A DNA stretch of 64,000 nucleotides, from NCBI RefSeq assembly GCF_009857475.1, contig NZ_WWCJ01000025.1, forward strand, positions 20,672 to 84,671, read 5' to 3'. This DNA comes from Pseudoduganella guangdongensis (GTDB lineage: Bacteria; Pseudomonadota; Gammaproteobacteria; Burkholderiales; Burkholderiaceae_D). The notes beneath the pieces were generated by a model. The model did not search any database. It was not told the origin of the DNA and worked only from the letters and a program-made list of their open reading frames with translations. The translations under genes were made by a program, and so were the position numbers. This document shows, in pieces, positions 48,620 to 57,568 of this stretch (positions are counted from its first letter, which is position 1; the number at the start of each line of letters is the position of its first letter).

Positions 48620-51265
48620 TCAGGGAGCAAACATTGTAACCTCGTCCGACACTTCCTCGCCGAGCAGCATCGCGGTGATGCGCTGCGGCGGCACCGGGCG
48701 GCTGTACAGGTAGCCCTGCACCTCGTCGCAGCCGTGCTGCTGCAGGAAGCTGCGCTGCTGCTCCGTCTCCACGCCCTCGGCGATCACGCGCATGTCCAGC
48801 TGGTGCGAGAGCGAGATGATGGCGCAGGTAATGGCCTGGTCGTCGGCGCTGCCGGCCAGGTCGCGCACGAAGGACTGGTCGATCTTCAGGCGGCTGATCG
48901 GGAACGACTTGAGCGCCGTCAGGCTGGAATAGCCGGTGCCGAAATCGTCGATCGCCAGCGCAATGCCCATGGTTTCCAGCTGGCGCATCTTGGCCACCGA
49001 CTGCGCCGTGTCGCGCATGATCATGCTCTCGGTCAGTTCCAGCTCCAGCCATTGCGGGCACAAGCCGCTCCAGGCCAGCGCTTCCGCCACCCGCTCCACC
49101 AGGCGCGGGTCGTCGAACTGGCGCGCCGACACGTTGACCGACACCACCAGCGGCGGCAAGCCGGCATCCTGCCAGGCGCGCGCCTGGCGGCACGCTTCGC
49201 GCAGCGCCCACTCGCCGATCGGGATGATCAGGCCGTTCTCTTCCGCCAGCGGGATGAACTGGGCCGGCGCGATATTGCCGCGCTGCGGATGCTGCCAGCG
49301 CAGCAGGGCTTCCACGCCGAACATGCGGCCCGATTCCAGGTTCACCTTGGGCTGGTAGGCCAGCGAGAACTGGTTGCCTTCCAGCGCCTTGCGCAGGCCG
49401 TCGGTCAACGCCAGCTTTTCCTCCAGGCCGGCGTTCATCTCCTGGGTGTAGAACTGGCAGTTGTTCTTGCCGCTGTCCTTGGCGCGGTACATGGCGGCGT
49501 CGGCGTGCATCATCAGGGTGTCGGCATCGCGCCCGTCGCGCGGGTAGACCGCCACGCCGATCGAGCAGCTGACCTGCACCTTCTGCCCTTCCAGCACGAT
49601 CGGCTCGATCACCGATTCCAGGATCTTGTTCAGCAGCGGCACCAGCACCTGCGGGTCGTTGTCCAGGTGCGGCAGCACCAGCACGAATTCGTCGCCGCCG
49701 AAACGGCCCACGGTGTCTTCGCGGCGCACGCAGCCCACCATGCGGCTGGCCACTTCCTTCAGCAGCTCGTCGCCGGCATTGTGGCCCAGGGTGTCGTTGA
49801 CCAGCTTGAAGCTGTCCAGGTCGATGAAGGCCACCAGCACCGATTCCTGGTTGCGTTCAGCGTGCGCGATGGAATGCTGCAGGCGGTCGCAGATCAGGCT
49901 GCGGTTGGGCAGTCCGGTCAGGGCGTCGTGGTGCGCCATGTGGTAGATGCGCTCCTCGGCGCGTTTGCGCTCGCTGATATCGCGCACAATCGCCACCACG
50001 CCGCCCTCCACGCCCACCACCTGCCAGTGCAGCCATTCGGCGCGCAGCTGCGGCGTCGCGTTCTCGCCCTCCTCCTGGTGCACGCCGCCGTTCTCGGTGA
50101 CATGGGCCAGGCGTTCAAACATGCCGTTGTGGCGCGCGGCCGGCAGCCAGCCGCACAGGGTTTGGGCGCGCAGCTCGCTGCGGCTCATGCCGGTCAGCTG
50201 CTCGGCGCGCGAGTTAACGGCGGCGAACTTGAAGTCCACCAGCGCGCCCTCCTTGTTGCGCACGGCGCGCAGCACGAAGAAGGCGTCCATATTCGATTCC
50301 GAGGCGGCGGCATAGGTTTCCTGCGCGCGGCGGATGCGGCGGCGCGCCTTGGCGCCCTGCAGCACGCAGGCCCAGGCCATGCCTGCCAGCAGGATCAACA
50401 CCGCGCTCGCGACGCCGGCTTCCCATAGCAACTGGCGGCGCTGCGCCACGAAGGCGGCCATCTGCTCCGATTCCGCCACGCCGACCACGGCGCTCAGGTG
50501 CAGGCCGGCCAGCTGGCGCACGGCGGTGTAGCGCTTGACGCCGTCCCAGCTGCTCGCCACCGGCGCGCCGGGTTTGGCCAGCAGCGCCGGGATATCGACC
50601 CGCTGGCCGAAGGACTGGCGGTCGCCCACGCGCATGGCGCGCACCACGCCGTCGTCGCCGACCAGGCCCAGCACGCCCAGCTCGCCCAGGCGGCTGCGTT
50701 CATAGCCGCTGGTGAAATAAGCCGGATCCACCTCGACGACGGCCACGCCGGTAAATTCGCCGCGCGCGTCTTCCAGGCGGCGCGTGAAATGCAGGTGCCA
50801 ATCCTGGTTGGAGGCGTCGCGCATGACTTGCGCAATATAGGTGAAATTGCTGCGCTGCTGTTGGTGGAAGCGGAAGTAGTCCTCGCGCGCCACGTTCAGC
50901 GGCGGCGCAGCAGGGTTGCTGGCCACGGTGTCGCCCTCGGCATCGACGATGCTGACCACGAACACCAGGCCGGACGGCAGCAGGCCATGTGCCTGCAAAT
51001 CCGGCAAGGCGCCGCGCGCGCCCTGCCGTTCGGCGCTGTATTTCAGCACTTTCAGGGTCTGTTCAATGCCGTTGATGCTGCGCGCCACCTGCGCCTCATA
51101 CGTGGCAATCAGCTCGCTGGACGATTCTGCCGCCAGCTCGCGCGCGGCGACTTCTTCGCTGTCGATGAAATGCAGGGTGGCGGCCCACACCACGGCCAGC
51201 AGCACGACGGTGAAGACGGGGAGCGAGACTTGCGTCTCGAGGCACATGCGGAGCCAGCGTTTCAT
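48620..51265 (-). CDS. Cache-PAS-GGDEF-EAL c-di-GMP protein
   Basis: About 881 residues. TM1 (15-33), periplasmic Cache domain (35-285), TM2 (290-312), PAS (325-450), GGDEF (DALTGLPNRSLICDRL ... FGGDEFVLVL, intact signature) and EAL (VEALLRWQHPQRGNIAPAQF, LELTESMIM, AIDDFGTGYSSL, KIDQSFVRDL). The EAL motif proper reads VEALLRW, and DDFGTGYSSL is intact, so both domains could be active. ATG at 51265 (or TTG 51271) is coupled to the stop of the PstS-like gene 2 bases away. The Cache domain may read the ligand bound by that protein. Confidence 0.94.
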   Translation of the reverse strand: MKRWLRMCLETQVSLPVFTVVLLAVVWAATLHFIDSEEVAARELAAESSSELIATYEAQVARSINGIEQTLKVLKYSAERQGARGALPDLQAHGLLPSGLVFVVSIVDAEGDTVASNPAAPPLNVAREDYFRFHQQQRSNFTYIAQVMRDASNQDWHLHFTRRLEDARGEFTGVAVVEVDPAYFTSGYERSRLGELGVLGLVGDDGVVRAMRVGDRQSFGQRVDIPALLAKPGAPVASSWDGVKRYTAVRQLAGLHLSAVVGVAESEQMAAFVAQRRQLLWEAGVASAVLILLAGMAWACVLQGAKARRRIRRAQETYAAASESNMDAFFVLRAVRNKEGALVDFKFAAVNSRAEQLTGMSRSELRAQTLCGWLPAARHNGMFERLAHVTENGGVHQEEGENATPQLRAEWLHWQVVGVEGGVVAIVRDISERKRAEERIYHMAHHDALTGLPNRSLICDRLQHSIAHAERNQESVLVAFIDLDSFKLVNDTLGHNAGDELLKEVASRMVGCVRREDTVGRFGGDEFVLVLPHLDNDPQVLVPLLNKILESVIEPIVLEGQKVQVSCSIGVAVYPRDGRDADTLMMHADAAMYRAKDSGKNNCQFYTQEMNAGLEEKLALTDGLRKALEGNQFSLAYQPKVNLESGRMFGVEALLRWQHPQRGNIAPAQFIPLAEENGLIIPIGEWALREACRQARAWQDAGLPPLVVSVNVSARQFDDPRLVERVAEALAWSGLCPQWLELELTESMIMRDTAQSVAKMRQLETMGIALAIDDFGTGYSSLTALKSFPISRLKIDQSFVRDLAGSADDQAITCAIISLSHQLDMRVIAEGVETEQQRSFLQQHGCDEVQGYLYSRPVPPQRITAMLLGEEVSDEVTMFAP

Positions 51266-51267
51266 AT

Positions 51268-51690
51268 TCAATGCACCACCAGTACAGGACGGACGCTGGC
51301 ATCGAGCGCGCTGCGTTCGATATAGCCAATCAGGGTCGGGTTGTCGGCCACCAGCTTGCGCACGGCCTGGCTATTCTGCAGCTCGCGCGGCGGCTGGCCG
51401 CGGCCGGTGAAGATTTTCTTGGTCCAGTAGGCTTTCATCAGCGCCGGGGTGCGGTTCGCCACCTTCAGGTAGAACTCGTCGCGCAGCGGGGAGCCGATCG
51501 GCAGGTCGAGCGCCACCGCTTCGCCGCCATCGGGGAAGCGGCGCGCCTCGGCCAGGAAAATGTCGGCGACTTGCTCCGCGCGCAGGGTGGTCACCGGACT
51601 GCGCGCCGACACCACCACCACCAGTTCAGCTGCGCTCACCGTGCCGGCGGCTAGCGCCAGCAGGAGGCAGCAAAGGAGTTTCCTGATCAT
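51268..51690 (-). CDS. Small periplasmic PstS-like substrate-binding protein
   Basis: A 140-residue protein with signal peptide MIRKLLCCLLLALAAGTVSA and one lobe of a phosphate-type binding protein: ELVVVVSARSPVTTLRAEQV, DIFLAEARRFPDGGEAVAL, PALMKAYWTKKIFTGRG, LIGYIERSALD. Too short for a full PstS. It stands between a barrel gene and a c-di-GMP enzyme gene on one strand, without ABC transporter genes, which suggests a sensing role. Confidence 0.85.
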   Translation of the reverse strand: MIRKLLCCLLLALAAGTVSAAELVVVVSARSPVTTLRAEQVADIFLAEARRFPDGGEAVALDLPIGSPLRDEFYLKVANRTPALMKAYWTKKIFTGRGQPPRELQNSQAVRKLVADNPTLIGYIERSALDASVRPVLVVH

Positions 51691-51703
51691 GCCATGTCCC
51701 CGA

Positions 51704-52966
51704 TCAGAAAACGAGATCCAGCGCGGCGCTGATCACGCCGAAGCTGCGGCCATACTGGTAGCCCGGCTGCAGGTTGGTCAGCGTGCCGCTGGTCCCTTTG
51801 CGCGGGCGCACATGGTCGAACTGGAATTTGAGGGCGGTATTGCTGCCGGCGTCCCAACGCACGCCGGTGCTGAGCGTGTCCTGCACCGAAATCATGCTCA
51901 GCCAGGCGTTCAGCTCCTTGTTCAGGCGCTGGCCGGCGGCGGCATAGGGCGGCGGCAGGGACGACAGATCTAGGCCATCGACCCGGGTCGGCGTGTTGGC
52001 CACCACCTTGCTGAACGTGGCGTAAGGCGTCACGCTGCCAAAACGGTAACCGGCGCTGACATAGCCGGCGCTCTTGTCGCCCAGGATCGAACGCGCGTTG
52101 ATGCGGCCCACCTCGCCCATGACGAACCACTGGCCCGGGTCGTAGGAGGCGCCGATGCTCAGCACCGAGGCGCGCTTGCCGTCCGGCTCGTAGCGGCGCG
52201 CCAGGGTTTCGCCCTGGGCGCCGAACTGGCGCAGGGCGGAGAACAGCTGCCCGCCCAGTTTCGTTTCAAGATCGGCTTTCAGGGCGGTGGCGCGCACCGT
52301 GACCGCGCCCGTGGTGCTGGTGTTGGAAAGGCCGGTCAAGGCCCGCGCATCGGCGTGCAGGGTGTCGGACAGGCGCACCCGCGTGCCGCCGTACAACACC
52401 TGGGTGGTGTGCTTCCACTCGCCCAGGGTCCAGCGGTAGCTGGCGTCGATGCCGTCGCTATTGCTGATCGGGAGCGCGCCATACAGTTCGCTCGGCGCGC
52501 GCACGGCGGTCAGCGCGTAGCTGGCCTTGCGGTAGTCGCCGGACAGGAACAGCGGCAAGGCGATGCGGCCAAAGCGCAGGCTCAGTTCCGGCGTCACCTG
52601 GTATTGCACATTTGCCCACTCCACCACCGGACGCCAGGAATTGGTCACGTTACGCTCGGCCACCACCTGCAGCACGGCCGACCAGCGGTCGCCGTTGTAG
52701 GCCAGCTGCGCGCCCAGGCGGCTGTCCACCCCATAGCTCCATTCGCGCGTGGCGCCGGCCTGGCCCGGGTTGAGCGGGTTGGCGGAAAAGTCTGCCTGCT
52801 TTTCGGTCGAATGCACGGCGCTCAGGGTACCAAAGCCACCGAACGTCCAGTCGCTGCCGTCCTGGTGGCCGGCGTGGGCCGGCGTAAGGGCAAGCAATTG
52901 CGCAGTGCACGCGGCAACGGCGGTCAGTACAGGCGTCAGGTGCTGCTTTGGCATAATGGCAGTCAT
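51704..52966 (-). CDS. Porin-like outer-membrane beta-barrel protein
   Basis: About 420 residues. Signal peptide MPKQHLTPVLTAVAACTAQL through PAHA, then WTFGGFGTLSAVHSTEKQAD, alternating beta strands (LRFGRIALPLFLSGDYRKAS, HTTQVLYGGTRVRL) and a C-terminal Phe (AALDLVF) that signals outer-membrane insertion. The ORF extends to 53080 but those codons precede the signal peptide. It is likely the first gene of the PstS-like/GGDEF-EAL operon. Substrate unknown. Confidence 0.82.
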   Translation of the reverse strand: MTAIMPKQHLTPVLTAVAACTAQLLALTPAHAGHQDGSDWTFGGFGTLSAVHSTEKQADFSANPLNPGQAGATREWSYGVDSRLGAQLAYNGDRWSAVLQVVAERNVTNSWRPVVEWANVQYQVTPELSLRFGRIALPLFLSGDYRKASYALTAVRAPSELYGALPISNSDGIDASYRWTLGEWKHTTQVLYGGTRVRLSDTLHADARALTGLSNTSTTGAVTVRATALKADLETKLGGQLFSALRQFGAQGETLARRYEPDGKRASVLSIGASYDPGQWFVMGEVGRINARSILGDKSAGYVSAGYRFGSVTPYATFSKVVANTPTRVDGLDLSSLPPPYAAAGQRLNKELNAWLSMISVQDTLSTGVRWDAGSNTALKFQFDHVRPRKGTSGTLTNLQPGYQYGRSFGVISAALDLVF

Positions 52967-53184
52967 GGCAAGAAACGTCGGCAATATCCGGGCAACGCTT
53001 GCCGTTTTGGCATGCGTACACTGTGCGAATGTGGGTGAAAAAAAGGCTGGGCGCTCGAAACACGCCAATTGAATTCTCACACTTTATAACAGCCCCTTGT
53101 AACTGTCGAGAAATTTCCCTAGAGTACTGTTTCTATCCGTTAAGTAAATACAAACGCTAGCAAAAAAGCAAAGGAATCAAAGAC

Positions 53185-53604
53185 ATGCAGCAGGTTTCAT
53201 GCGGCACCCTGGTAGTCAATTCGGCGCGCCAGCTGCTGCTTTGCCATGTCACCGGGACCGCCAGCTGGGACATTCCGAAGGGTATATTGGATGCGGGCGA
53301 GACGCCGCTGCAGGCGGCCCGGCGCGAACTGTTCGAAGAGGCGGGCCTGGACTTTGACGCCGGCCGATTTGAGGATTTGGGGGAGTTCAGCTACCGCCCC
53401 GACAAGCGCCTGCACCTGTTCAAGGTGCAGGCCGGCGACGAATTGCCCAGCCTGGCGCACCTGCGCTGCACCAGCTTTTTCCCGCACCAGCGCACCGGCA
53501 AACCGACGCCGGAAGCCGACGGCTTCCGCTGGGCCGCGCGCGAGGAACTCAGCACGCTGTGCTGGCCGCGCATGGCGGCCCGGCTGCTGGAGATGGAATG
53601 GTGA
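53185..53604 (+). CDS. Nudix hydrolase
   Basis: A 139-residue Nudix protein. The Nudix box reads GILDAGETPLQAARRELFEE followed by AGL (residues 34-56), with all invariant residues in place (G, E, R-E, E-E). AAAGGAA precedes ATG. It removes pyrophosphate-linked groups from a nucleoside diphosphate derivative; the substrate cannot be deduced. The next gene converges with no gap. Confidence 0.92.
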   Translation: MQQVSCGTLVVNSARQLLLCHVTGTASWDIPKGILDAGETPLQAARRELFEEAGLDFDAGRFEDLGEFSYRPDKRLHLFKVQAGDELPSLAHLRCTSFFPHQRTGKPTPEADGFRWAAREELSTLCWPRMAARLLEMEW

Positions 53605-54345
53605 TCAGGCGCCGCCTGAAACGCGCAAGGTGGTGGCGGTGATATAGCGCGCCGCCGGCGACAGCAGCCAGACCGCCGCCTCCGCGATTTCCTCCGGTTC
53701 GCCCACGCGCAGCATGGGGATGCGCGCCGCCACCCGCGCCGGCCGCCCGGCGTCGCCCGACGTGGCGTGGATATCGGTCTGGGTGGTACCCGGCGCCACG
53801 CCGCAGACGCGGATGCCCTCCGCCGCCACCTCCTTACCCAGGCCCATGGTGAAGGTATCGACCGCCGCCTTGCTGGCCGCGTAACCCACATACTCGTTCG
53901 GGCTGCCCGCCGTGGCGGCAGTGGAGCTGATATTCACGATCACCCCGCCCTGCCCATGCGCGCGGAAGGCGGCCAGCGCCAGGCGGCTGCACTGCATCAG
54001 CCCCAGTACATTGGTGCGGAACACGCGCTCCATGGTTGCCGGCTCGGCCGCGCTGAAGGTACCCAAGCCGCCGGTGATACCGGCATTGTTGACCAGGCCC
54101 GACACCGGCCCCAGTTCGCGCTGCACGGTGGCGAACAGGCGCTCGATATCCTCGTCGCGCGCCACGTCGGCCTGCACCGCCAGCGCGCGGCCGCCGGCCG
54201 CCTCGATCTGCGCCACCACGCCGGCCGCAGCGGCGGCGTCGCGCAGGTAGTTCACGGCCACCACCCAGCCATCGGCCGCCGCCTGGCGGGCAATTGCGGC
54301 GCCAATGCCTCGGCTGGCGCCCGTCACGATCAGTACTTTTTCCAT
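53605..54345 (-). CDS. Short-chain dehydrogenase/reductase (SDR)
   Basis: A 246-residue classical SDR. NAD(P)-binding TGASRGIGAAIARQ is at residues 8-21, NNAGITGG near 90, catalytic Ser in VNISSTAATAG and YxxxK in YVGYAASKAAV. FabG-like sequence, but it stands alone, so the substrate is unknown. Confidence 0.93.
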   Translation of the reverse strand: MEKVLIVTGASRGIGAAIARQAAADGWVVAVNYLRDAAAAAGVVAQIEAAGGRALAVQADVARDEDIERLFATVQRELGPVSGLVNNAGITGGLGTFSAAEPATMERVFRTNVLGLMQCSRLALAAFRAHGQGGVIVNISSTAATAGSPNEYVGYAASKAAVDTFTMGLGKEVAAEGIRVCGVAPGTTQTDIHATSGDAGRPARVAARIPMLRVGEPEEIAEAAVWLLSPAARYITATTLRVSGGA

Positions 54346-54359
54346 GAGCGGTATTGTAT

Positions 54360-54373
54360 TTGATCTGGATCAT
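54360..54373. promoter_or_regulatory. FNR/Anr-type box upstream of bacteriohemerythrin
   Basis: TTGATCTGGATCAT matches TTGAT-N4-ATCAA with one change. It is about 53 bases ahead of the 54426 start. Confidence 0.55.
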
Positions 54374-54425
54374 GGAATCCGCAGGGCTGCGCGACCAGAC
54401 TGGTGGGATAGCCAAGGAGGTCACC

Positions 54426-54881
54426 ATGCAACGCCTGGAATGGAGTCCGCTGCTGGAAACCGGGGTCGCCGAAATGGATGCTTCGCACCGCGCTTTGCTG
54501 CAAGCCATCCACGCCACCATCGACGCCGACAATACATCGCTTCCCTTGTGCATCGCCGAATTGCTGGCCGCCCTGGCCGCCGATTTCGCCGGGGAAGAAG
54601 CCATGATGGACCACCTGCACTACCCCGCCGACCACGACCACCGCGCCGCCCACCGCCGCGTGCTGGCCGCGCTGCAGCACGCCCTGCCCGTGGCGCAGGT
54701 TGACGCCGATGCCGCGCGCACCCTGCTGGAACGGCTACCGCGCTGGTTCCTGGGCCACCTGAGCGCAATGGACTTGCCGCTGGCGGTGGCCGTGGAGCGC
54801 TCCGCCCATCCCTATGCGCCGCCGCCTGGCGCCCAGTTGCGGGTGGAGCTGGCGCGGCTGCTGCAGGAGCAATCCATCTAG
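54426..54881 (+). CDS. Bacteriohemerythrin
   Basis: A 151-residue O2-binding di-iron protein. LEWSPLLETGVAEMDASHRA is the classical opening; ligands continue in HATIDADN (His), FAGEEAMMDHLHYP (ExxxxH), HDHRAAHRR and FLGHLSAMDLPLA (HxxxxD). AAGGAGGT precedes ATG. The FNR-type box upstream suggests induction at low oxygen. DoxX and Usp genes follow on the same strand with their own start signals. Confidence 0.93.
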   Translation: MQRLEWSPLLETGVAEMDASHRALLQAIHATIDADNTSLPLCIAELLAALAADFAGEEAMMDHLHYPADHDHRAAHRRVLAALQHALPVAQVDADAARTLLERLPRWFLGHLSAMDLPLAVAVERSAHPYAPPPGAQLRVELARLLQEQSI

Positions 54882-54977
54882 TTAGGCGATACATTACATC
54901 CAGATATATAGGCTTCCGGAATGGTTTGGCGCGGCATAAGATGCCTCCATCAACAACACATTTGAAGGAGCAAAACC

Positions 54978-55406
54978 ATGAACCAACTGACCAACACCGG
55001 CGCCAATACCACCGCCCTGCCACTGACCGGCCGCATCCTGATGGCCGCCATCTTCATCATGAGCGGCATCGGCAAGATCGCCGCCCCGGCGGCCACCATC
55101 GGCTACATCAGCGCAATGGGCCTGCCCTTCCCCGAACTGGCGCTGGCCGGCGCCATCGGCATCGAAGTGATTGGCGGCCTGCTGCTGGTACTTGGCCTGT
55201 ACACCCGCCCGGTAGCGCTGGCCCTGGCCGCGTTCTCGATCCTGACCGGCCTGCTGTTCCACAGCGCGATCGCCGACCAGAACCAGATGATCCACCTGAT
55301 GAAGAACCTGGCCATGGCTGGCGGCCTGCTGCAAGTTGCCGCCTTCGGCGCCGGCAGCCTGAGCCTGGACGCCCGTCGCGCGCCGGCCACACTGCGTGCT
55401 GCTTAA
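54978..55406 (+). CDS. DoxX-family membrane protein
   Basis: A 142-residue protein with four TM helices: TGRILMAAIFIMSGIGKIAA, LALAGAIGIEVIGGLLLVLG, LALAAFSILTGLLF and a last one near LAMAGGLLQVAAFG. DoxX/DoxD-like proteins are quinone-linked or redox stress proteins of unclear function. GGAGCAAAACC precedes ATG. Confidence 0.93.
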   Translation: MNQLTNTGANTTALPLTGRILMAAIFIMSGIGKIAAPAATIGYISAMGLPFPELALAGAIGIEVIGGLLLVLGLYTRPVALALAAFSILTGLLFHSAIADQNQMIHLMKNLAMAGGLLQVAAFGAGSLSLDARRAPATLRAA

Positions 55407-55466
55407 GCGGTTGCTGAAAACCGGCGGGACACTTAGACTGCGACACCAAAAAGGAGAATTAGTCTG

Positions 55467-55874
55467 ATGTTCCGCCATATCCTCATTCCCAGCGACGGTT
55501 CCGCCGCTTCGCAACTGGCAGTCAACGCCGCCTTGCGCATGGCGCGCGAGAGCGGCGCCCGCGTTACCGCCATCCACGTGCTGCCGGAAGAACCGGCCCT
55601 GGTGTCCAAGTCCGCCGCCCATCCGGTGGAAGATGAGATCCTGGCTGAAATCGCGCGCCAGGCCGGCACCCTGCACGTCAACTGCACTATCCTGCAAGTG
55701 CATGCCGAACAGCCGCATGCCGCCATCGTCGCCACCGCCCTGCAGCGCGGCTGCGACCTGATCGCCATGGCCTCGCGCGGACGCAGCGGCCTGGCCAGCC
55801 TGATGCTGGGCAGCCAGACGCAAAAAGTGCTCACGCACAGCAAGATTCCGGTATTGGTTTTCCGCGAGGGCTAA
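55467..55874 (+). CDS. Universal stress protein (UspA family)
   Basis: A 135-residue single Usp domain starting MFRHILIPSDGSAASQLAVN. The ATP-binding motif G-2x-G-9x-G-S/T is seen as SRGRSGLASLMLGSQTQKVL. AAGGAG precedes ATG. It may be induced with the hemerythrin and DoxX genes, but they have separate leader regions. Confidence 0.95.
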   Translation: MFRHILIPSDGSAASQLAVNAALRMARESGARVTAIHVLPEEPALVSKSAAHPVEDEILAEIARQAGTLHVNCTILQVHAEQPHAAIVATALQRGCDLIAMASRGRSGLASLMLGSQTQKVLTHSKIPVLVFREG

Positions 55875-55877
55875 GCC

Positions 55878-56633
55878 TTAACGCCGCCCCTGGCGCAGGC
55901 GCGCCGCCAGATCGTCGTAGATCGGCACCGCCGCCATGGCCAGCAGCAGCCCGGCCAGCGGCAAGGTCGCGCCAAAGCCGATCATTTTGAAGCCAAAGGC
56001 GCCGGCCAGCGCGCCGGTGAAGAAGGACGCCACCAGCGCCGCCAGGATGCGCACGCGCTTCCAGTCCGCAGCCACCAGCGGCACGGCCTGGCTGTCGCGG
56101 TTCCAATAGCAGGCCTTGCCCGCCTCGATCCCCAGGTCGGTAATGATGCCGGTCATATGGGTGGTGCGGATTTCAGCGTTGGAAAGCTTGGTGATGACGG
56201 CGTTCTGCAGACCCATCATGAAGCATAGCAGCGTAACCGTGGCCGGCAGCACCAGCACATCGATCGCCTGAAGGCGCGCGCCCAGCATGCCAAAGACCAG
56301 CAGCAGCACCGCTTCCAGCAGTAGCGGCAAGGCGAACTCGCTGTGCAATCGGCGGCGGCGGGCAAAATTGACCATGATGGCGCAGCAGGCGGCGCCAGCC
56401 AGGAAGGCCAGCAAAGCGCCGGCGCAGTCGATGGCGGCCTCGATGGCGCCCAGCGCCAGGTCGTCGGCGGCGGCCGACAGGATACCGGTCATATGGGAGG
56501 TGTACTGCCGGACGGCCAGGAAGCCGCCGGCATTGGCCGCCCCCGCCACGAAAGCGAGGGCGATGCCGAGGTGGCGATTAGCTTGTGCTGCGCGCTGGCG
56601 CCCGGTCAGGCGCCTGGCATAGTTGATCGGCAT
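55878..56633 (-). CDS. YoaK/DUF1275-family membrane protein
   Basis: A 251-residue protein with about six TM helices. Family marks: AFVAGAANAGGFLAVRQYTS then HMTGILSAAADDLA, and the repeat half QNAVITKLSNAEIRTTHMTG. Function unknown in the family. Confidence 0.92.
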   Translation of the reverse strand: MPINYARRLTGRQRAAQANRHLGIALAFVAGAANAGGFLAVRQYTSHMTGILSAAADDLALGAIEAAIDCAGALLAFLAGAACCAIMVNFARRRRLHSEFALPLLLEAVLLLVFGMLGARLQAIDVLVLPATVTLLCFMMGLQNAVITKLSNAEIRTTHMTGIITDLGIEAGKACYWNRDSQAVPLVAADWKRVRILAALVASFFTGALAGAFGFKMIGFGATLPLAGLLLAMAAVPIYDDLAARLRQGRR

Positions 56634-56655
56634 TGGTCCCCGGCATGGTCATGGC

Positions 56656-57567
56656 TTACAGGTAGGCGCTGACGTCCGGACGGGTGGCCAGTGCTTGCTG
56701 CACCACCTGTACGATGAATTCGCGTTCCGCGCCGCGCAGTGGCTGGCGTGGGCGGCGAACGTTTTCGTTACCGACGCCGACCAGTGCTTCCACCAGTTTC
56801 AGATTCTGCACCAGCTTGGTCGAAACGTCGAGGTGCAGCAGCGGCATGAACCACTGGTAAAGTTTCAGCGCTTCGGCGTAGCGGCCGGCTTTCATCAGTT
56901 TGTACAGGGCTACGGTCTCTTTCGGGAAGGCCACCACCAGGCCGGCCAGCAGGCCGTCCGCGCCAACTGCCAGGCCTTCGAAGGACAGGTCGTCCACGCC
57001 CATGAAGATGGCGTAGCGGTCGCCCACCACATTACGCAGGTCGGTTACGCGGCGGATGTTGTCGGTCGATTCCTTGATCGATTCCAGCTCTTCGCAATCG
57101 GCCAGTTCCTTGAAATCGGCCGGGGTCAGGTCGACTTTGTAGGTGACCGGGTTGTTGTACACCATGATTGGCAGCTTGGCAGCCTTGGCGATGGTGCGCA
57201 GGTTGGCTTTGGCTTCGAAGGCGTCGGCAGCGTACAGCACGGAAGGCATGACCATGAAGCCGTCCACGCCCAGGTCGCGCGCTTCCTGCACATAGCGCTC
57301 GGCGTTGGCGGTGCGGGTTTCGCTCACGTTGGCCAGCACCGGCACGCGGCCGTTGGCCACTTTCACGGCGGTCTTGGCGACGGCCAGCTTCTCTTCAAAC
57401 GACAGGGTGCTGGCTTCGCCCAGGGAACCGCAGGTCACCAGGCCGTGGCAGCCGCTGTCGATCATGAAGGAGAAGTGCTTCTCCATCTCTGCGTGGTCCA
57501 GCTCCTCGTTGGCGTGGAATTTGGTGGTTACTGCAGGGAATACGCCTTCCCATTTGATTGCTGCCAT
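56656..57567 (-). CDS. DapA-family lyase, probable 1-pyrroline-4-hydroxy-2-carboxylate deaminase
   Basis: A 303-residue TIM-barrel protein of the dihydrodipicolinate synthase family. GVFPAVTTKFHANEELD, TCGSLGEASTLSFEEKLAV, VYNNPVTYKVDL and IKESTDNIRRVTDL (Schiff-base Lys) are seen. In hydroxyproline catabolism this family member converts 1-pyrroline-4-hydroxy-2-carboxylate to alpha-ketoglutarate semialdehyde. The call depends on its neighbours: epimerase and three-subunit dehydrogenase genes on the same strand. AAGGAGACTT precedes ATG. Confidence 0.85.
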   Translation of the reverse strand: MAAIKWEGVFPAVTTKFHANEELDHAEMEKHFSFMIDSGCHGLVTCGSLGEASTLSFEEKLAVAKTAVKVANGRVPVLANVSETRTANAERYVQEARDLGVDGFMVMPSVLYAADAFEAKANLRTIAKAAKLPIMVYNNPVTYKVDLTPADFKELADCEELESIKESTDNIRRVTDLRNVVGDRYAIFMGVDDLSFEGLAVGADGLLAGLVVAFPKETVALYKLMKAGRYAEALKLYQWFMPLLHLDVSTKLVQNLKLVEALVGVGNENVRRPRQPLRGAEREFIVQVVQQALATRPDVSAYL

Positions 57568-57568
57568 T

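Noticed and set aside
48008..50428. 806-codon plus-strand frame opposite the GGDEF-EAL gene
   Set aside because: Shadow frame; the minus strand holds clear GGDEF and EAL signatures.
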